NCBI GenBank assembly: GCA_965657135.1
Contig: CBFHNF010000002.1
Location: forward strand, 62,001 to 126,000
DNA: 64,000 nt
Direction: 5' to 3'
Source: HIMB11 sp965657135
GTDB taxonomy: Bacteria > Pseudomonadota > Alphaproteobacteria > Rhodobacterales > Rhodobacteraceae
Of the stretch, positions 51,075 to 60,588 are shown in pieces (position 1 is the first letter of the stretch; each line of letters begins with the position of its first letter). The position numbers were made by a program, and so were the translations under genes. The notes below the pieces were generated by a model. It did not search any database. It was not told the DNA's origin and worked only from the letters and a program-made list of their open reading frames with translations.

Positions 51075-51851
51075 CTATGCCAGCATCTTGGTATCACCAT
51101 CGACAGCGATTGCCTGACCAGATATGCGTCGTCCAGACGGTGATGATAAATACATGATTTGGTCGGCGATATCTTGGGCAGTCACATAATCCTTGATCGA
51201 GGTATAGGAAAAGGCTTCGCGCTCAACTTCGTCAAATGATTTGCCCAATCTCTGCGCTTTGGCGGATAACACGTTGCGTTGTCGATCCCCTGCGACAAGG
51301 CCAGGCAAAATCGCGTTTACGCGAATTTTATCTACACCCAGTTCAATCGCTAGGGACTTTGTAAGCCCAATCACACCCCATTTTGCAGCAGCATACGGGG
51401 TGCGATAGGCAAATCCGTGTTTGCCAGCGGCTGAGGATAGATTGGTGATTGATGCATCTCCACTTTGGCGCAGGGATGGAATGCAAGCTTTTGCGAAATA
51501 AAATTGGCTGGATAAGCAGATATTCAAACATGCCTGCCAGTCAACGGCGTCAATGTCTTCGATCCCTAGGGTTGGGCCAGCGATACCTGCGTTATTGATC
51601 AAACAATCCAGCCCACCAAGGGCTTCGATTGCTGAGTTGCAGAACTGTTGAACAGCGGTTTGATCGCCGACATCAACGAGTTGTGCTGTGATGTTTGGGT
51701 GTACTGATTTCAGTTCTTGGATAAAGTCAGGGTTGATGTCGCAGGTTGCGACCTGTGCGCCTTGACTAACAAACCCCTCAACGATTGCTCGCCCAATACC
51801 AGAGCCGCCAGCGCTGACAATAACGCGTTTCCCAGTCAGATCAAAATTCAT
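51075..51851 (-). CDS. Short-chain dehydrogenase/reductase
   Basis: 258 residues, classical SDR. GGSGIGRAIVEGF (cofactor), CDIN acidic end of beta2 (NAD preference), NNAGIAG, catalytic Ser in ITNLSSAAG, YxxxK as YAAAKWGVIGLTKSLA. An NAD-linked 3-hydroxyacyl-CoA dehydrogenase role would suit the cluster. Only three bases separate it from the monooxygenase gene upstream. Confidence 0.9.
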   Translation of the reverse strand: MNFDLTGKRVIVSAGGSGIGRAIVEGFVSQGAQVATCDINPDFIQELKSVHPNITAQLVDVGDQTAVQQFCNSAIEALGGLDCLINNAGIAGPTLGIEDIDAVDWQACLNICLSSQFYFAKACIPSLRQSGDASITNLSSAAGKHGFAYRTPYAAAKWGVIGLTKSLAIELGVDKIRVNAILPGLVAGDRQRNVLSAKAQRLGKSFDEVEREAFSYTSIKDYVTAQDIADQIMYLSSPSGRRISGQAIAVDGDTKMLA

Positions 51852-51854
51852 GTT

Positions 51855-53771
51855 TCAATGCCCCAATGTGCTGCTCCAAACAGCTTTTAGGTGTGAAAAT
51901 AGCACATCCAAATGATCAAGTGGTAGGATTTGTGAAATATATTGATCTGGTCGCACCAAAATTAATGCGCCCTGAGTGCGATCTATTCCGCGCAGATCAA
52001 ATATATCAGGTGCATCTTTGACATCTGCACAGAAAACTTTTTCATAATCGGTTAGGCCGTATCTTCCCTTGGCTGGGCGCAGGGCAGGGTGCGTTGATCC
52101 AAAATCAATAGCGCGGAAATTCTGTTGATAGATGGCGCGCAAATCTAATAAATCGTCAGGATCAAATCCATTTTCGATGGATTTCTTGATGGGTGAATTT
52201 TGATCATTTTGTAATCGGTCCAGCGTTGCCCACATTGGGCTATCTTTATCATCAGGTGCCACATCAGGGGCAAACGCAAATAGGGTCCACCGATGCCCGA
52301 CCTCGATCACATGTCCCAATTCCATCGGTTTGGCGTCTGCCAGACGGATCACTGGTGCAGAATGGAACCGCTCGCCAACGATAAGCCCAGTTGCAAGACG
52401 TTGATGGTTGGCTGTTCCCATAATGAGGGAGGGCGCATAGCACACTGTTAAACCTGCAGTGAAGCGACCACCGTCGACAAATTTTTTCTGGATCATCGGA
52501 ATATCGGTTTCTTCGTCCGCGCCGCGCGCGCTGACCGCGCGCGACCACTGATGATCAAAATCAATCAGAGCCTTAGCGGTTGCGCGACGTTCTGCTGAAT
52601 AGCTCGATAACAACTTGGGATCACTATGACCGAGCAGGACCGAGATCAACTTCCAACCCAAGTTAAAGGTGTCCCCCATTGAAACATTCATGCCCTGTCC
52701 GGCTTTGGGACTATGGGTATGACAGGCATCACCTGCTACAAAAACGCATGGTGCCTCTTGTCCTACTTTGTCCTCGGGAATATTGTCGAAGCGATCCGTT
52801 AGGCGGTGGCCTATTTCATAGATCGACCACCAAACCACTTCTTTCACGTCCAATTTATGCGGACGTAAAATGCGATTTGCTTTTGCAATGATGTCGTCTT
52901 GGGTCAATCCGCGATCTGCAACGCGTTCTGTTTCTGTCAATTTGTCCATTTCGACGTAAAGGCGTACCAAATATCCCCCCTCACGCGGTAACACCAGAAT
53001 GCTGCCATCGGCTTGGGATTGGATGATTGATTTCATCCGGATGTCGGGGAAATCTGTGTTGACCAAGATATCCATCACGCCCCAGGCTTGATGCGCGGCA
53101 TCCCCGTGCAATGTGCCACCAATGGCGCGGCGTACAGTGCTGCGCGCACCGTCACAACCCACCACATACCGCGCGCGCACGATCTCAGTGTGTCCCGCAT
53201 GCACGGCATCGCAGCGTTCCAAGGTCACAGTGACAGGGTAATCTGATGCATTTGGATCAATCGTTAAATCCGCGACTTTCAAATTGTAATCTGGCTCGAG
53301 TCGCGTCGGCGCATGCTTCATTTTATCCAAAAACATATCGTGAATGCGCGCCTGATTGATTAAGACGTGGGGCATTTCGCTGATGCCATCTTCGACATCT
53401 TGTACCCGACCCACCCGCGCAATATGAGCGGGATTTTCTGGATCAGGCGTCCAAAATGTTGTTTCGTTGATCCAAACGGACTCGCGGCTGAGTTTTTCAG
53501 CAAATCCAAAGGTTTGAAACATCTCCATTGAGCGAACGCTAATCCCGTCGGCCTGACCTTTCTCCATAGGTCCGGATTTGGGCTCGACGATCATGGTTGT
53601 TATATTTGGGTAACGCGCCAACTGGGCCGCAAGACATAATCCTGCAGGACCGCAACCAGCAATGATTACGTCCACATTTGCGGGCAAGCCATTTTCACCA
53701 ACGCTACGCGGTGCACCCTCCGGGCTAATGTCGGGGTCGCCTGGAACAAATCCATTAAGGTGATATTGCAT
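51855..53771 (-). CDS. FAD-dependent aromatic monooxygenase, 3-hydroxybenzoate 4-monooxygenase (MobA)-like
   Basis: 638 residues from the ATG at 53771, matching the length of Comamonas MobA (about 639). Starts QYHLNGFVPGDP; FAD site IIAGCGPAGLCLAAQLA, FHxDG-type DGARSTVRRAIGG, and GDACHTHSPKAGQGMN; C-terminal thioredoxin-like domain (YEKVFCADVKDAPDIFDLRGIDR, ALILVRPDQYISQILPL). MobA converts 3-hydroxybenzoate to protocatechuate with NADPH. Many short stretches (KSGPMEKGQADGISVR, RVQDVEDGISEMPHVLINQAR) follow MobA as I remember it, so the substrate class is likely. Confidence 0.82.
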   Translation of the reverse strand: MQYHLNGFVPGDPDISPEGAPRSVGENGLPANVDVIIAGCGPAGLCLAAQLARYPNITTMIVEPKSGPMEKGQADGISVRSMEMFQTFGFAEKLSRESVWINETTFWTPDPENPAHIARVGRVQDVEDGISEMPHVLINQARIHDMFLDKMKHAPTRLEPDYNLKVADLTIDPNASDYPVTVTLERCDAVHAGHTEIVRARYVVGCDGARSTVRRAIGGTLHGDAAHQAWGVMDILVNTDFPDIRMKSIIQSQADGSILVLPREGGYLVRLYVEMDKLTETERVADRGLTQDDIIAKANRILRPHKLDVKEVVWWSIYEIGHRLTDRFDNIPEDKVGQEAPCVFVAGDACHTHSPKAGQGMNVSMGDTFNLGWKLISVLLGHSDPKLLSSYSAERRATAKALIDFDHQWSRAVSARGADEETDIPMIQKKFVDGGRFTAGLTVCYAPSLIMGTANHQRLATGLIVGERFHSAPVIRLADAKPMELGHVIEVGHRWTLFAFAPDVAPDDKDSPMWATLDRLQNDQNSPIKKSIENGFDPDDLLDLRAIYQQNFRAIDFGSTHPALRPAKGRYGLTDYEKVFCADVKDAPDIFDLRGIDRTQGALILVRPDQYISQILPLDHLDVLFSHLKAVWSSTLGH

Positions 53772-53837
53772 GTGATGTTCCCTTCTTGGTCTGATCATCG
53801 GTCGAGATCGTGAAGAAAATTCTTTCATTTGCAATAT

Positions 53838-53854
53838 TGTTATGCATAATAACA
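53838..53854. promoter_or_regulatory. Palindrome, candidate MarR operator between the divergent monooxygenase and crotonase genes
   Basis: TGTTATGCATAATAACA is a 17-base inverted repeat (six-base perfect arms TGTTAT/ATAACA) in the 122-base divergent intergenic region. Arm length and AT-richness fit MarR-family sites, and the marR gene is second in the rightward operon. It could control both directions. Confidence 0.45.
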
Positions 53855-53893
53855 TAAATCAACAAGAACTATTGTCAAGTGGGAGCGTAACAC

Positions 53894-54661
53894 GTGGGTC
53901 AAGACATGCTTAAGGTATCAGTAGAAGGTGCGATTGCGACCTTAGCGATGAATAGGCCTGCCAAGCGAAATGCGATGTGTGACGAACTTTTGAACGCACT
54001 TGAACGTTTTTTTTCAGCGCCACCACAGGGCGTTAAAGTTGCAATCCTAACAGGGACTGACGGGCACTATTGTTCCGGGTTGGATCTGTCGGAACATGTA
54101 CACCGAGAGCCCGAAGAAAATTTTTACCATTCGCGACACTGGCATTCGATTATGGATAAGATTCAATTTGGTGGACTGGTTGTTGTTTCGGCCATGTTTG
54201 GTGCGGTGATCGGAGGGGGGATGGAATTGGCAGCAGCAACGCATGTTCGCATTGCTGAACCATCTACTATCTTTCAACTTCCAGAAGGACGGCGTGGTAT
54301 TTTTGTGGGTGGTGGTGCAACCGCGCGTATTGGGCGCATTATTGGCCCAGACAGGATGACCGAAATGATGTTGACAGGCCGAAAGTATTCGGCTGACGAA
54401 GGATTGGCTCTTGGACTGGCTCATTATTCTGTGGGAGAAGGTGAGGCGATTGAAATGGCGCAGAGTTTGGCAGCCAAAATTTCAAGTAACGCACCGTTTT
54501 CAAATATGCTGATGATGAATGTTATCCCACGTGTAAACGATATGGCGCGTGAGGATGGTTTATTTACCGAGGCGCTGGCAGCTTCGATGTCACAAACAAC
54601 ACCTGATGCACAGGAAGGTTTGCAAGCGTTTTTGGAAAAGCGCGCACCAAAATTCAGATAG
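53894..54661 (+). CDS. Crotonase/enoyl-CoA hydratase-family protein
   Basis: 255 residues from a GTG with GGGAG nine bases ahead (an ATG at 53906 lacks spacing). NRPAKRNAM, TGHYCSGLDLSEH-like oxyanion loop (GTDGHYCSGLDL), MFGAVIGGGMELAAATHVRIAE (second oxyanion Gly), LPEGRRGIFVGGGATARIGRIIG. It heads the operon containing the feruloyl-CoA synthase-like gene, so a hydroxycinnamoyl-CoA hydratase or hydratase/lyase role is plausible; lyase-specific residues cannot be verified by eye. Confidence 0.83.
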   Translation: MGQDMLKVSVEGAIATLAMNRPAKRNAMCDELLNALERFFSAPPQGVKVAILTGTDGHYCSGLDLSEHVHREPEENFYHSRHWHSIMDKIQFGGLVVVSAMFGAVIGGGMELAAATHVRIAEPSTIFQLPEGRRGIFVGGGATARIGRIIGPDRMTEMMLTGRKYSADEGLALGLAHYSVGEGEAIEMAQSLAAKISSNAPFSNMLMMNVIPRVNDMAREDGLFTEALAASMSQTTPDAQEGLQAFLEKRAPKFR

Positions 54662-54681
54662 GCAGAAGGTCAGGAGGCCAA

Positions 54682-55128
54682 ATGACACGAATCAATGATG
54701 AAACACTGCGTCGCTTTGTTGGCTACCATTTGAAACGCTCATTTAATGTTATTCAATCCGAACTGATTCAAACCCTGCGCCCCTTTGAATTGCGAATGTT
54801 GACCTATTCGGCATTGGTTTTGGTGGTGGATAATCCTGGCCTAAATCAATCACAGTTGTCGCAAAAACTGGATATCGAACGTCCGAATTTGGTTGTTATT
54901 ATAGACGAATTAGAAGAGCGTGAATTGATTTCGCGAGAGCGTGTCCCAACAGATCGGCGTAGTTATGCATTGCACCCAACCGATGCAGGGCGCGCGCTTT
55001 ATCAAGACGCGATTGCAGCGGTTGCGCAAAATGAAAAAGATCTGTTGTCCGCAATTGATCCTGACCAGTTGGCTCAGCTGGTGGGGACGCTGCAAATGAT
55101 CGAAAATAGCAAAAAGAGGCATGGGTGA
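54682..55128 (+). CDS. MarR-family transcriptional regulator
   Basis: 148 residues, winged helix with LNQSQLSQKLDIERPNLVVIIDELEERELISRERVPTDRRSYALHPT, including the wing DRR. MarR proteins in hydroxycinnamate clusters (FerC, CouR) repress and respond to the aryl-CoA thioester made by the ligase; the ligase gene here starts within its stop (ATGA). Likely repressor of this cluster. Confidence 0.9.
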   Translation: MTRINDETLRRFVGYHLKRSFNVIQSELIQTLRPFELRMLTYSALVLVVDNPGLNQSQLSQKLDIERPNLVVIIDELEERELISRERVPTDRRSYALHPTDAGRALYQDAIAAVAQNEKDLLSAIDPDQLAQLVGTLQMIENSKKRHG

Positions 55129-56951
55129 TGAAAAGAACATCGGATTATGAACCCCATAATGTGACCTGCGAACAACGTGATAATGGGACACTGTTTTTGC
55201 GTTCGAATATGGACTTGGGACCTGTGGTTGATACGTCCGCAGATTGGCTACACCGGTGGTCGGATCTTGCAAGTGATCGTATCTTTTTGGCCGAACGCAG
55301 CGGTGCTGGGTGGCGCGAAGAAACATATCAATCCACATTGCAAAAAGTTCGCGCAATCGCAGCCTCACTTCTTGCGCGAGGAATGGGGCCGACAACTCCT
55401 ATCCTCATAATGTCAGGAAACGGTGTGGATCATGGTTTGTTAACATTGGCTGCCCATTACATCGGAGTACCAACTGCACCGATTGCTGAACAATATGCTT
55501 TGATCCCAGCTGCGCACGAACGTTTAGAACATGCGATATCACTGGTGAAACCCACAATGGCCTATGTCGTTAATGCCGACAAATTTGCCCATGCGATTGC
55601 TCTTGATGCATTGGCACATGTCGAAATCGTCGCCAGTAATGTGGGGGCGCATACGGGCGTGACATCTATGGATCAACTGTTGGCTGGGAATAATGGCAGC
55701 GATGTTGATGCAGCCCGTCGAGAGGTGACGCCGGACAATGTTGTTAAAATTTTGATGACAAGTGGTTCAACCTCTGCACCTAAAGGGGTCATGACAACCC
55801 ATAAAATGATGTGTGTAAATCAGACGCAGTTGTCCCAATCATTGCCATTTTTGGCAGAACGTCCTCCTCGTGTGGTGGATTGGTTGCCATGGAACCATGT
55901 GTTTGGTGGATCACACAATTTCAATATGATGCTGGCCAATGGCGGCAGCTACTATATCGATGATGGTAAACCATTAAAGGGCTTATTTGACCGGACGGTT
56001 GAAAATTTGAAAATGGTTACTGGCAGTATCGCATTTAATGTCCCTGTTGGATTTGGCATGCTGTTGGAAACGCTGAAATCGGACTCGGACTTGCGTCAGC
56101 AGTTTTTCCAAGACTTAGATATGCTTTTCTATGCGGGTGCCTCGCTGCCACAAGACATTTGGCAGGGCTTTGAAAAAATGGCATTTCAGATTAAGGGCGA
56201 AATTCCGTTGATGACGTCTTCTTGGGGTTTGACAGAGACGGCGCCTGCTACAATGATTCAGCAGGAACCAACAGAACGCTCTGGTGTGATTGGCGTGCCT
56301 ATGTCGGGCGTCACACTTAAATTGGTCCCTGATGAAGGTGATCGGTATGAAGTGCGCGCTAAGGGGCCTAACATCATGCCTGGATATTACAATGATCTGC
56401 AAAAAACCAAAGAAGCCTTTGATGACGAGGGTTTCTTTTTGACGGGGGATGCAATGGTTTTTGTGGATCCGGAAAATCCCAACGCTGGAATGCGATTTGA
56501 TGGCCGCATGTCTGAAGACTTTAAACTGCTGACAGGCACCTGGGTACGCGCCGCAGCTTTGCGGCTTTCATTGCTGGCACACTTTGCACCTTTCGCCGCC
56601 GATTTGGTCATAACTGGGCATGATAAGGAGGACGTTGGCGTTTTACTTTTCCCCAACCGCGAGGCGATCGAGGCGCAAGGAATGGCGCTTGATGCGCAGG
56701 ATGGGATGCTGACAGATGACGCCGTATTGGCGCTGCTTCGGGATCGATTGGCAGACTGGAACGTATCAAACACTTCTTCTTCAACGCGCATTGCACGTGC
56801 CGCTGTTTTTTCAGAGCCTGCATCGCTGGTTGACGCCGAAATCACTGCCAAAGGAAATTTGAACTTCCGCAAGGTTTTGGCGCGTCGCGCAGCAATTCAC
56901 GAACACCTTTACGACGGCGCGCATCAGGCTGTCGTTTTGCCAAAGGACTGA
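55125..56951 (+). CDS. fcs: Feruloyl-CoA synthase-like acyl-CoA ligase
   Basis: 608 residues, close to known Fcs length. ANL motifs: ATP loop TSGSTSAPKGVMTTHKM, WLPWNHVFGGSHNFNMML, SSWGLTETAPA, hinge-proximal GMRFDGRMSEDFKLLTGTWV, and the C-terminal catalytic Lys in ITAKGNLNFRKVLARR. Fcs activates ferulate, p-coumarate, caffeate and related acids. Which ring pattern this one prefers is unknown. Four-base overlap with marR. Confidence 0.87.
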   Translation: MMKRTSDYEPHNVTCEQRDNGTLFLRSNMDLGPVVDTSADWLHRWSDLASDRIFLAERSGAGWREETYQSTLQKVRAIAASLLARGMGPTTPILIMSGNGVDHGLLTLAAHYIGVPTAPIAEQYALIPAAHERLEHAISLVKPTMAYVVNADKFAHAIALDALAHVEIVASNVGAHTGVTSMDQLLAGNNGSDVDAARREVTPDNVVKILMTSGSTSAPKGVMTTHKMMCVNQTQLSQSLPFLAERPPRVVDWLPWNHVFGGSHNFNMMLANGGSYYIDDGKPLKGLFDRTVENLKMVTGSIAFNVPVGFGMLLETLKSDSDLRQQFFQDLDMLFYAGASLPQDIWQGFEKMAFQIKGEIPLMTSSWGLTETAPATMIQQEPTERSGVIGVPMSGVTLKLVPDEGDRYEVRAKGPNIMPGYYNDLQKTKEAFDDEGFFLTGDAMVFVDPENPNAGMRFDGRMSEDFKLLTGTWVRAAALRLSLLAHFAPFAADLVITGHDKEDVGVLLFPNREAIEAQGMALDAQDGMLTDDAVLALLRDRLADWNVSNTSSSTRIARAAVFSEPASLVDAEITAKGNLNFRKVLARRAAIHEHLYDGAHQAVVLPKD

Positions 56952-56954
56952 TAT

Positions 56955-57827
56955 ATGATTGACCTAGAAAATATTCGTGCCATTGACATTCATACCCATG
57001 CCGAAGAACCGTGTGGGTGTCACAGTGACGATGGGTATGATGATTTGCAGGCCACGATGGCGCAATATTTCCGCGCGCCGTGGAAACATCCCCCCACCGT
57101 CCCAGAAACAGCGCAACATTACCGTGAACAAAATATTGCGGCCGTTATTTTTCCTGTCGATGCGGAACGTGAAACGGGATATCGGCGCTATGCCAACGAA
57201 GAAGTTGCAGAAATCGCCGCAGAAAATGATGATGTTCTGATCCCCTTTGCCTCGATTGACCCGCATAAGGGCAAAATGGGCCAGCGCGAGGCGCGTCGGC
57301 TGATCCGTGACTTTGGGATCAAAGGGTTCAAGTTTCACCCAACGATGCAAGGGTTTTACCCAAATGATCGCATGGCATATGGGCTTTATGAGGCGATTGC
57401 GGAAGAGGGTGGTATTGCCCTTTTCCACACTGGGCAAACAGGTGTCGGATCAGGAATGCCCGGCGGCAATGGGATGCGCCTGAAATATTCGAACCCAATG
57501 TATATGGACGATGTGGCGGTTGATTTTCCCGATATGAAGATCATCCTCGCCCATCCGTCTTTTCCATGGCAGGAAGAGGCCTTGGCCGTCGCGCAGCACA
57601 AGCCAAATGTATACATCGACTTATCGGGCTGGTCGCCGAAATATTTCCCTGAAATTTTGGTGAAATATTGTAATTCAATTTTGCGGAAAAAGGTTCTGTT
57701 TGGTTCTGATTGGCCCATGATCACGCCGGAACGCTGGCTGTCGGATTTCGAAAAAATTGCGATCAAGGATGAGTTGCGCCCTGACATTATCAAAGGAAAT
57801 GCCGCACGATTATTGGGGCTGGTATAG
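56955..57827 (+). CDS. Amidohydrolase-family (ACMSD/CouO-like) metal-dependent hydrolase
   Basis: 290 residues, TIM-barrel amidohydrolase. DIHTHAEE (metal HxH), GIKGFKFHPTMQGFYP (Lys and His), ALFHTGQTG, IILAHPSFPW and LFGSDWPMITPE (metal Asp). In Rhodococcus CouO, an amidohydrolase in the p-coumarate cluster, is thought to hydrolyse the beta-ketoacyl-CoA intermediate; the position right after the CoA ligase supports a similar job. Decarboxylase activity (ACMSD type) is the alternative. Confidence 0.8.
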   Translation: MIDLENIRAIDIHTHAEEPCGCHSDDGYDDLQATMAQYFRAPWKHPPTVPETAQHYREQNIAAVIFPVDAERETGYRRYANEEVAEIAAENDDVLIPFASIDPHKGKMGQREARRLIRDFGIKGFKFHPTMQGFYPNDRMAYGLYEAIAEEGGIALFHTGQTGVGSGMPGGNGMRLKYSNPMYMDDVAVDFPDMKIILAHPSFPWQEEALAVAQHKPNVYIDLSGWSPKYFPEILVKYCNSILRKKVLFGSDWPMITPERWLSDFEKIAIKDELRPDIIKGNAARLLGLV

Positions 57828-57832
57828 TCGAT

Positions 57833-59374
57833 ATGGTCCCATTTTCTGCTCCTCTTGAAGACATATTATTTTCGCTAAATCATGTCGCGCGTGCGTCGGA
57901 TCTGAGCGCTTGGGATTCAGAGTTTGCACAGGAAATTGGCAGGCATTTTGCAGCCTTTGCAGAGGGCGAAATTGCCCCAATTGATGCAATTGGCGATCAA
58001 GAAGGTTGCCGTCTTGAAAACGGACGCGTTCGACTGCCCACGGGCTGCAAAGAAATGTATGCCGCTTATTGTGAGCAGGGGTGGCCGGGTTTAACGGCAC
58101 CTGAACCGTTCGGAGGGCAGGAGCAGGGCGCATTAATTCTTGCGATCACATCGGAAATTTTTTCCGGCGCAAATCACAGCATGCAGATGGTCACTGGATT
58201 GGTTCCTGGTGCCATTCGTACATTGATGAATTTTGGCAATGATGTGCAACAGCAACGTTATTTGCCAAGGTTGGCCACAGGCCAAAGCATTGCAACGATG
58301 TGTTTAACGGAACCCCAAGCCGGTTCGGATTTGTCACGTATTTCCTGTCGCGCTGTTCGCAATGGCGCGTTGTGGAATATTTCAGGTGAAAAGATTTTCA
58401 TTTCGGGAGGGGATCAGGACATCAGCGACGAAATCTTGCATTTGGTTTTGGCGCGCACCTCTGATGAGGGGGTAAAGGGGCTGTCGCTGTTCTTGTGTCC
58501 ATCGATAAAACAAGATGGATCACGAAATATGATCCAGGTGACGCGGATCGAAGAAAAAATGGGACTTCACGCCTCTCCTACTTGTCAGATGTTGTTTGAT
58601 GGCGCGCAAGCCGAATTGATCGGTGAAGAAGGTCGTGGACTTGCTGCGATTTTTACAATGATGAACCATGCACGCGGTGATGTTGCGTTGCAGGGGGTGG
58701 CACATGCTGCGCGAGCTTATCAGATTGCTGCGTCATACGCTGCGGAACGTAAGCAGGGACGCGTAAGCGATGGCACACCTGCGACACTGGATCAGCATGT
58801 CGATGTGCGTCGTGTGTTAGATGTGATTGACCGCTTTGCCTTATTTGGACGTGGGATGACGCATATCGCCTTTGTTGCGATGGAGCGCGGGGGTCAACAT
58901 GATTTGGTTGAATTTTTAACTCCATTGATAAAAATTTTTTGCACCGAAGCCGGAATGCGCGCAGCCGAATTGGGGATTCAAGTGCTGGGTGGCTATGGGT
59001 TTTTGCGCGAATATCGCATCGAACAAACCTATCGTGACGCGCGCATCACCGCCATTTACGAAGGGGCGAACGGGATCCATAAACGGATGTTGGCAACACG
59101 CATGGCACGGGGCCCAAGTGCAATTGCATTTGAGCAAATGTTGATCGAAGAAGGGATTGATGCCGAGGTGTTAGAGCAATGGCAAAATATCCGTGCTAAA
59201 ACGGCGAATGATGTCGATCCAGCCGCGATGGCGCACCGCTTTACGCAGGTGTCAATGGATGCATTCCAAGCAGTTGTGCATAAACGCATGTCGCACTGTG
59301 CTGACGCCCATCCAGACCCAGATCGCATTCGGCGTATTTTGGCATTAGAATCAGTACCCTGGCATGGAATGTAG
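57833..59374 (+). CDS. Acyl-CoA dehydrogenase (long form)
   Basis: 513 residues, longer than the usual 380-400. FAD/substrate motifs MCLTEPQAGSDLSR, NISGEKIFISGG, EKMGLHASPTCQM, LQVLGGYGFLREY-type (IQVLGGYGFLREYRIEQTYRD) and the catalytic Glu of YEGANGIHKRM. The C-terminal 80 residues are an extra helical segment as in DmdC/AidB-like members. Starts five bases after the amidohydrolase. Would desaturate arylpropionyl-CoA. Confidence 0.87.
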   Translation: MVPFSAPLEDILFSLNHVARASDLSAWDSEFAQEIGRHFAAFAEGEIAPIDAIGDQEGCRLENGRVRLPTGCKEMYAAYCEQGWPGLTAPEPFGGQEQGALILAITSEIFSGANHSMQMVTGLVPGAIRTLMNFGNDVQQQRYLPRLATGQSIATMCLTEPQAGSDLSRISCRAVRNGALWNISGEKIFISGGDQDISDEILHLVLARTSDEGVKGLSLFLCPSIKQDGSRNMIQVTRIEEKMGLHASPTCQMLFDGAQAELIGEEGRGLAAIFTMMNHARGDVALQGVAHAARAYQIAASYAAERKQGRVSDGTPATLDQHVDVRRVLDVIDRFALFGRGMTHIAFVAMERGGQHDLVEFLTPLIKIFCTEAGMRAAELGIQVLGGYGFLREYRIEQTYRDARITAIYEGANGIHKRMLATRMARGPSAIAFEQMLIEEGIDAEVLEQWQNIRAKTANDVDPAAMAHRFTQVSMDAFQAVVHKRMSHCADAHPDPDRIRRILALESVPWHGM

Positions 59375-59439
59375 TGATTGTAATAACAGATTGAATTTCC
59401 TAAGATTACTTCAAAACGAATTGCTTGGTTGAGGACAGT

Positions 59440-60588
59440 ATGGACCAATATGACGATATTCGAGACGGTATCCGTGCATTGTGCGCGCAATTTCCAGCCG
59501 AATATCATCGAAAAATTGATCAAGAACGCGGATACCCCGACGCATTTGTTGATGCTCTGACCAAAGAGGGTTGGATGGCGGCGCTTATCCCGCAAGACTA
59601 TGGCGGTTCTGGATTGGGTTTGGCGCAAGCTTCTGTTATTATGGAAGAAATTAATCGTGCTGGTGGTAATTCTGGTGCGTGTCATGGTCAGATGTACAAT
59701 ATGAACACCCTGTTGCACCATGGATCAGATAAGCAAAAGAATGATTTGCTGCCTAGGATTGCCGCAGGTGAAATTCGTCTACAATCTATGGGAGTCACAG
59801 AACCCACCACCGGGACGGACACGACCAAAATCAAAACGACAGCGGTCAAGAAAGGAGACCGATATGTCATCAATGGTCAAAAGGTATGGATTAGCCGTGT
59901 ACGTCACTCCGATTACATGATCCTTTTGGCGCGCACCACGCCCTTGGAACAAGTCAAAAAGAAATCTGAGGGCATGTCTATTTTCTTGGTTGATATCAAA
60001 GATGCTCTTGCGTCGGGAATGGAATTGCGCCCCATTGAAAATATGGTCAATCACGAAACAAATGAATTGTTTTTTGATAATCTCGAAATACCAGTGGAGA
60101 ATTTAATCGGGAGCGAGGGTCAGGGATTTAAATATATCATGACAGGCCTCAACGCTGAACGTGTATTGATTGCCGCAGAATGCATTGGTGATGGGTATTG
60201 GTTTACAGATAAAGTGACCAAATATGTCAGTGAACGCGAAATTTTTGGCCGACCGATTGGACAAAACCAAGGTGTCCAATTCCCAATCGCCGAGGCCTAT
60301 ATTGAAATTGAGGCGGCGAATTTGATGCGCTATAAAGCGTGCGACCTGTTTGATGCCGGTGCCCCCTGTGGCGCCGAAGCGAACATGGCAAAATATCTCG
60401 CGGCCAAAGCGAGTTGGGAAGCGGCAAACGCTTGTATTCAATTCCACGGTGGATTTGGCTTTGCTGCCGAATACGACGTGGAACGCAAATTTCGCGAAAC
60501 GCGGCTGTATCAAGTCGCCCCAATTTCAACCAACCTTATCCTGTCGTATATTGCAGAGCATGTTTTAGGCATGCCGAGATCGTTTTAA
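59440..60588 (+). CDS. Acyl-CoA dehydrogenase (short form)
   Basis: 382 residues from the ATG at 59440, GAGGACA ahead. MGVTEPTTGTDTTKIKTTA, NGQKVWISR, FHGGFGFAAEYDVER. The position of the common catalytic Glu (YEG) reads LYQVAPISTN, so the base must lie elsewhere, as in isovaleryl-type enzymes, or activity differs. TAATG overlap with the CoA-transferase gene downstream. Confidence 0.88.
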   Translation: MDQYDDIRDGIRALCAQFPAEYHRKIDQERGYPDAFVDALTKEGWMAALIPQDYGGSGLGLAQASVIMEEINRAGGNSGACHGQMYNMNTLLHHGSDKQKNDLLPRIAAGEIRLQSMGVTEPTTGTDTTKIKTTAVKKGDRYVINGQKVWISRVRHSDYMILLARTTPLEQVKKKSEGMSIFLVDIKDALASGMELRPIENMVNHETNELFFDNLEIPVENLIGSEGQGFKYIMTGLNAERVLIAAECIGDGYWFTDKVTKYVSEREIFGRPIGQNQGVQFPIAEAYIEIEAANLMRYKACDLFDAGAPCGAEANMAKYLAAKASWEAANACIQFHGGFGFAAEYDVERKFRETRLYQVAPISTNLILSYIAEHVLGMPRSF

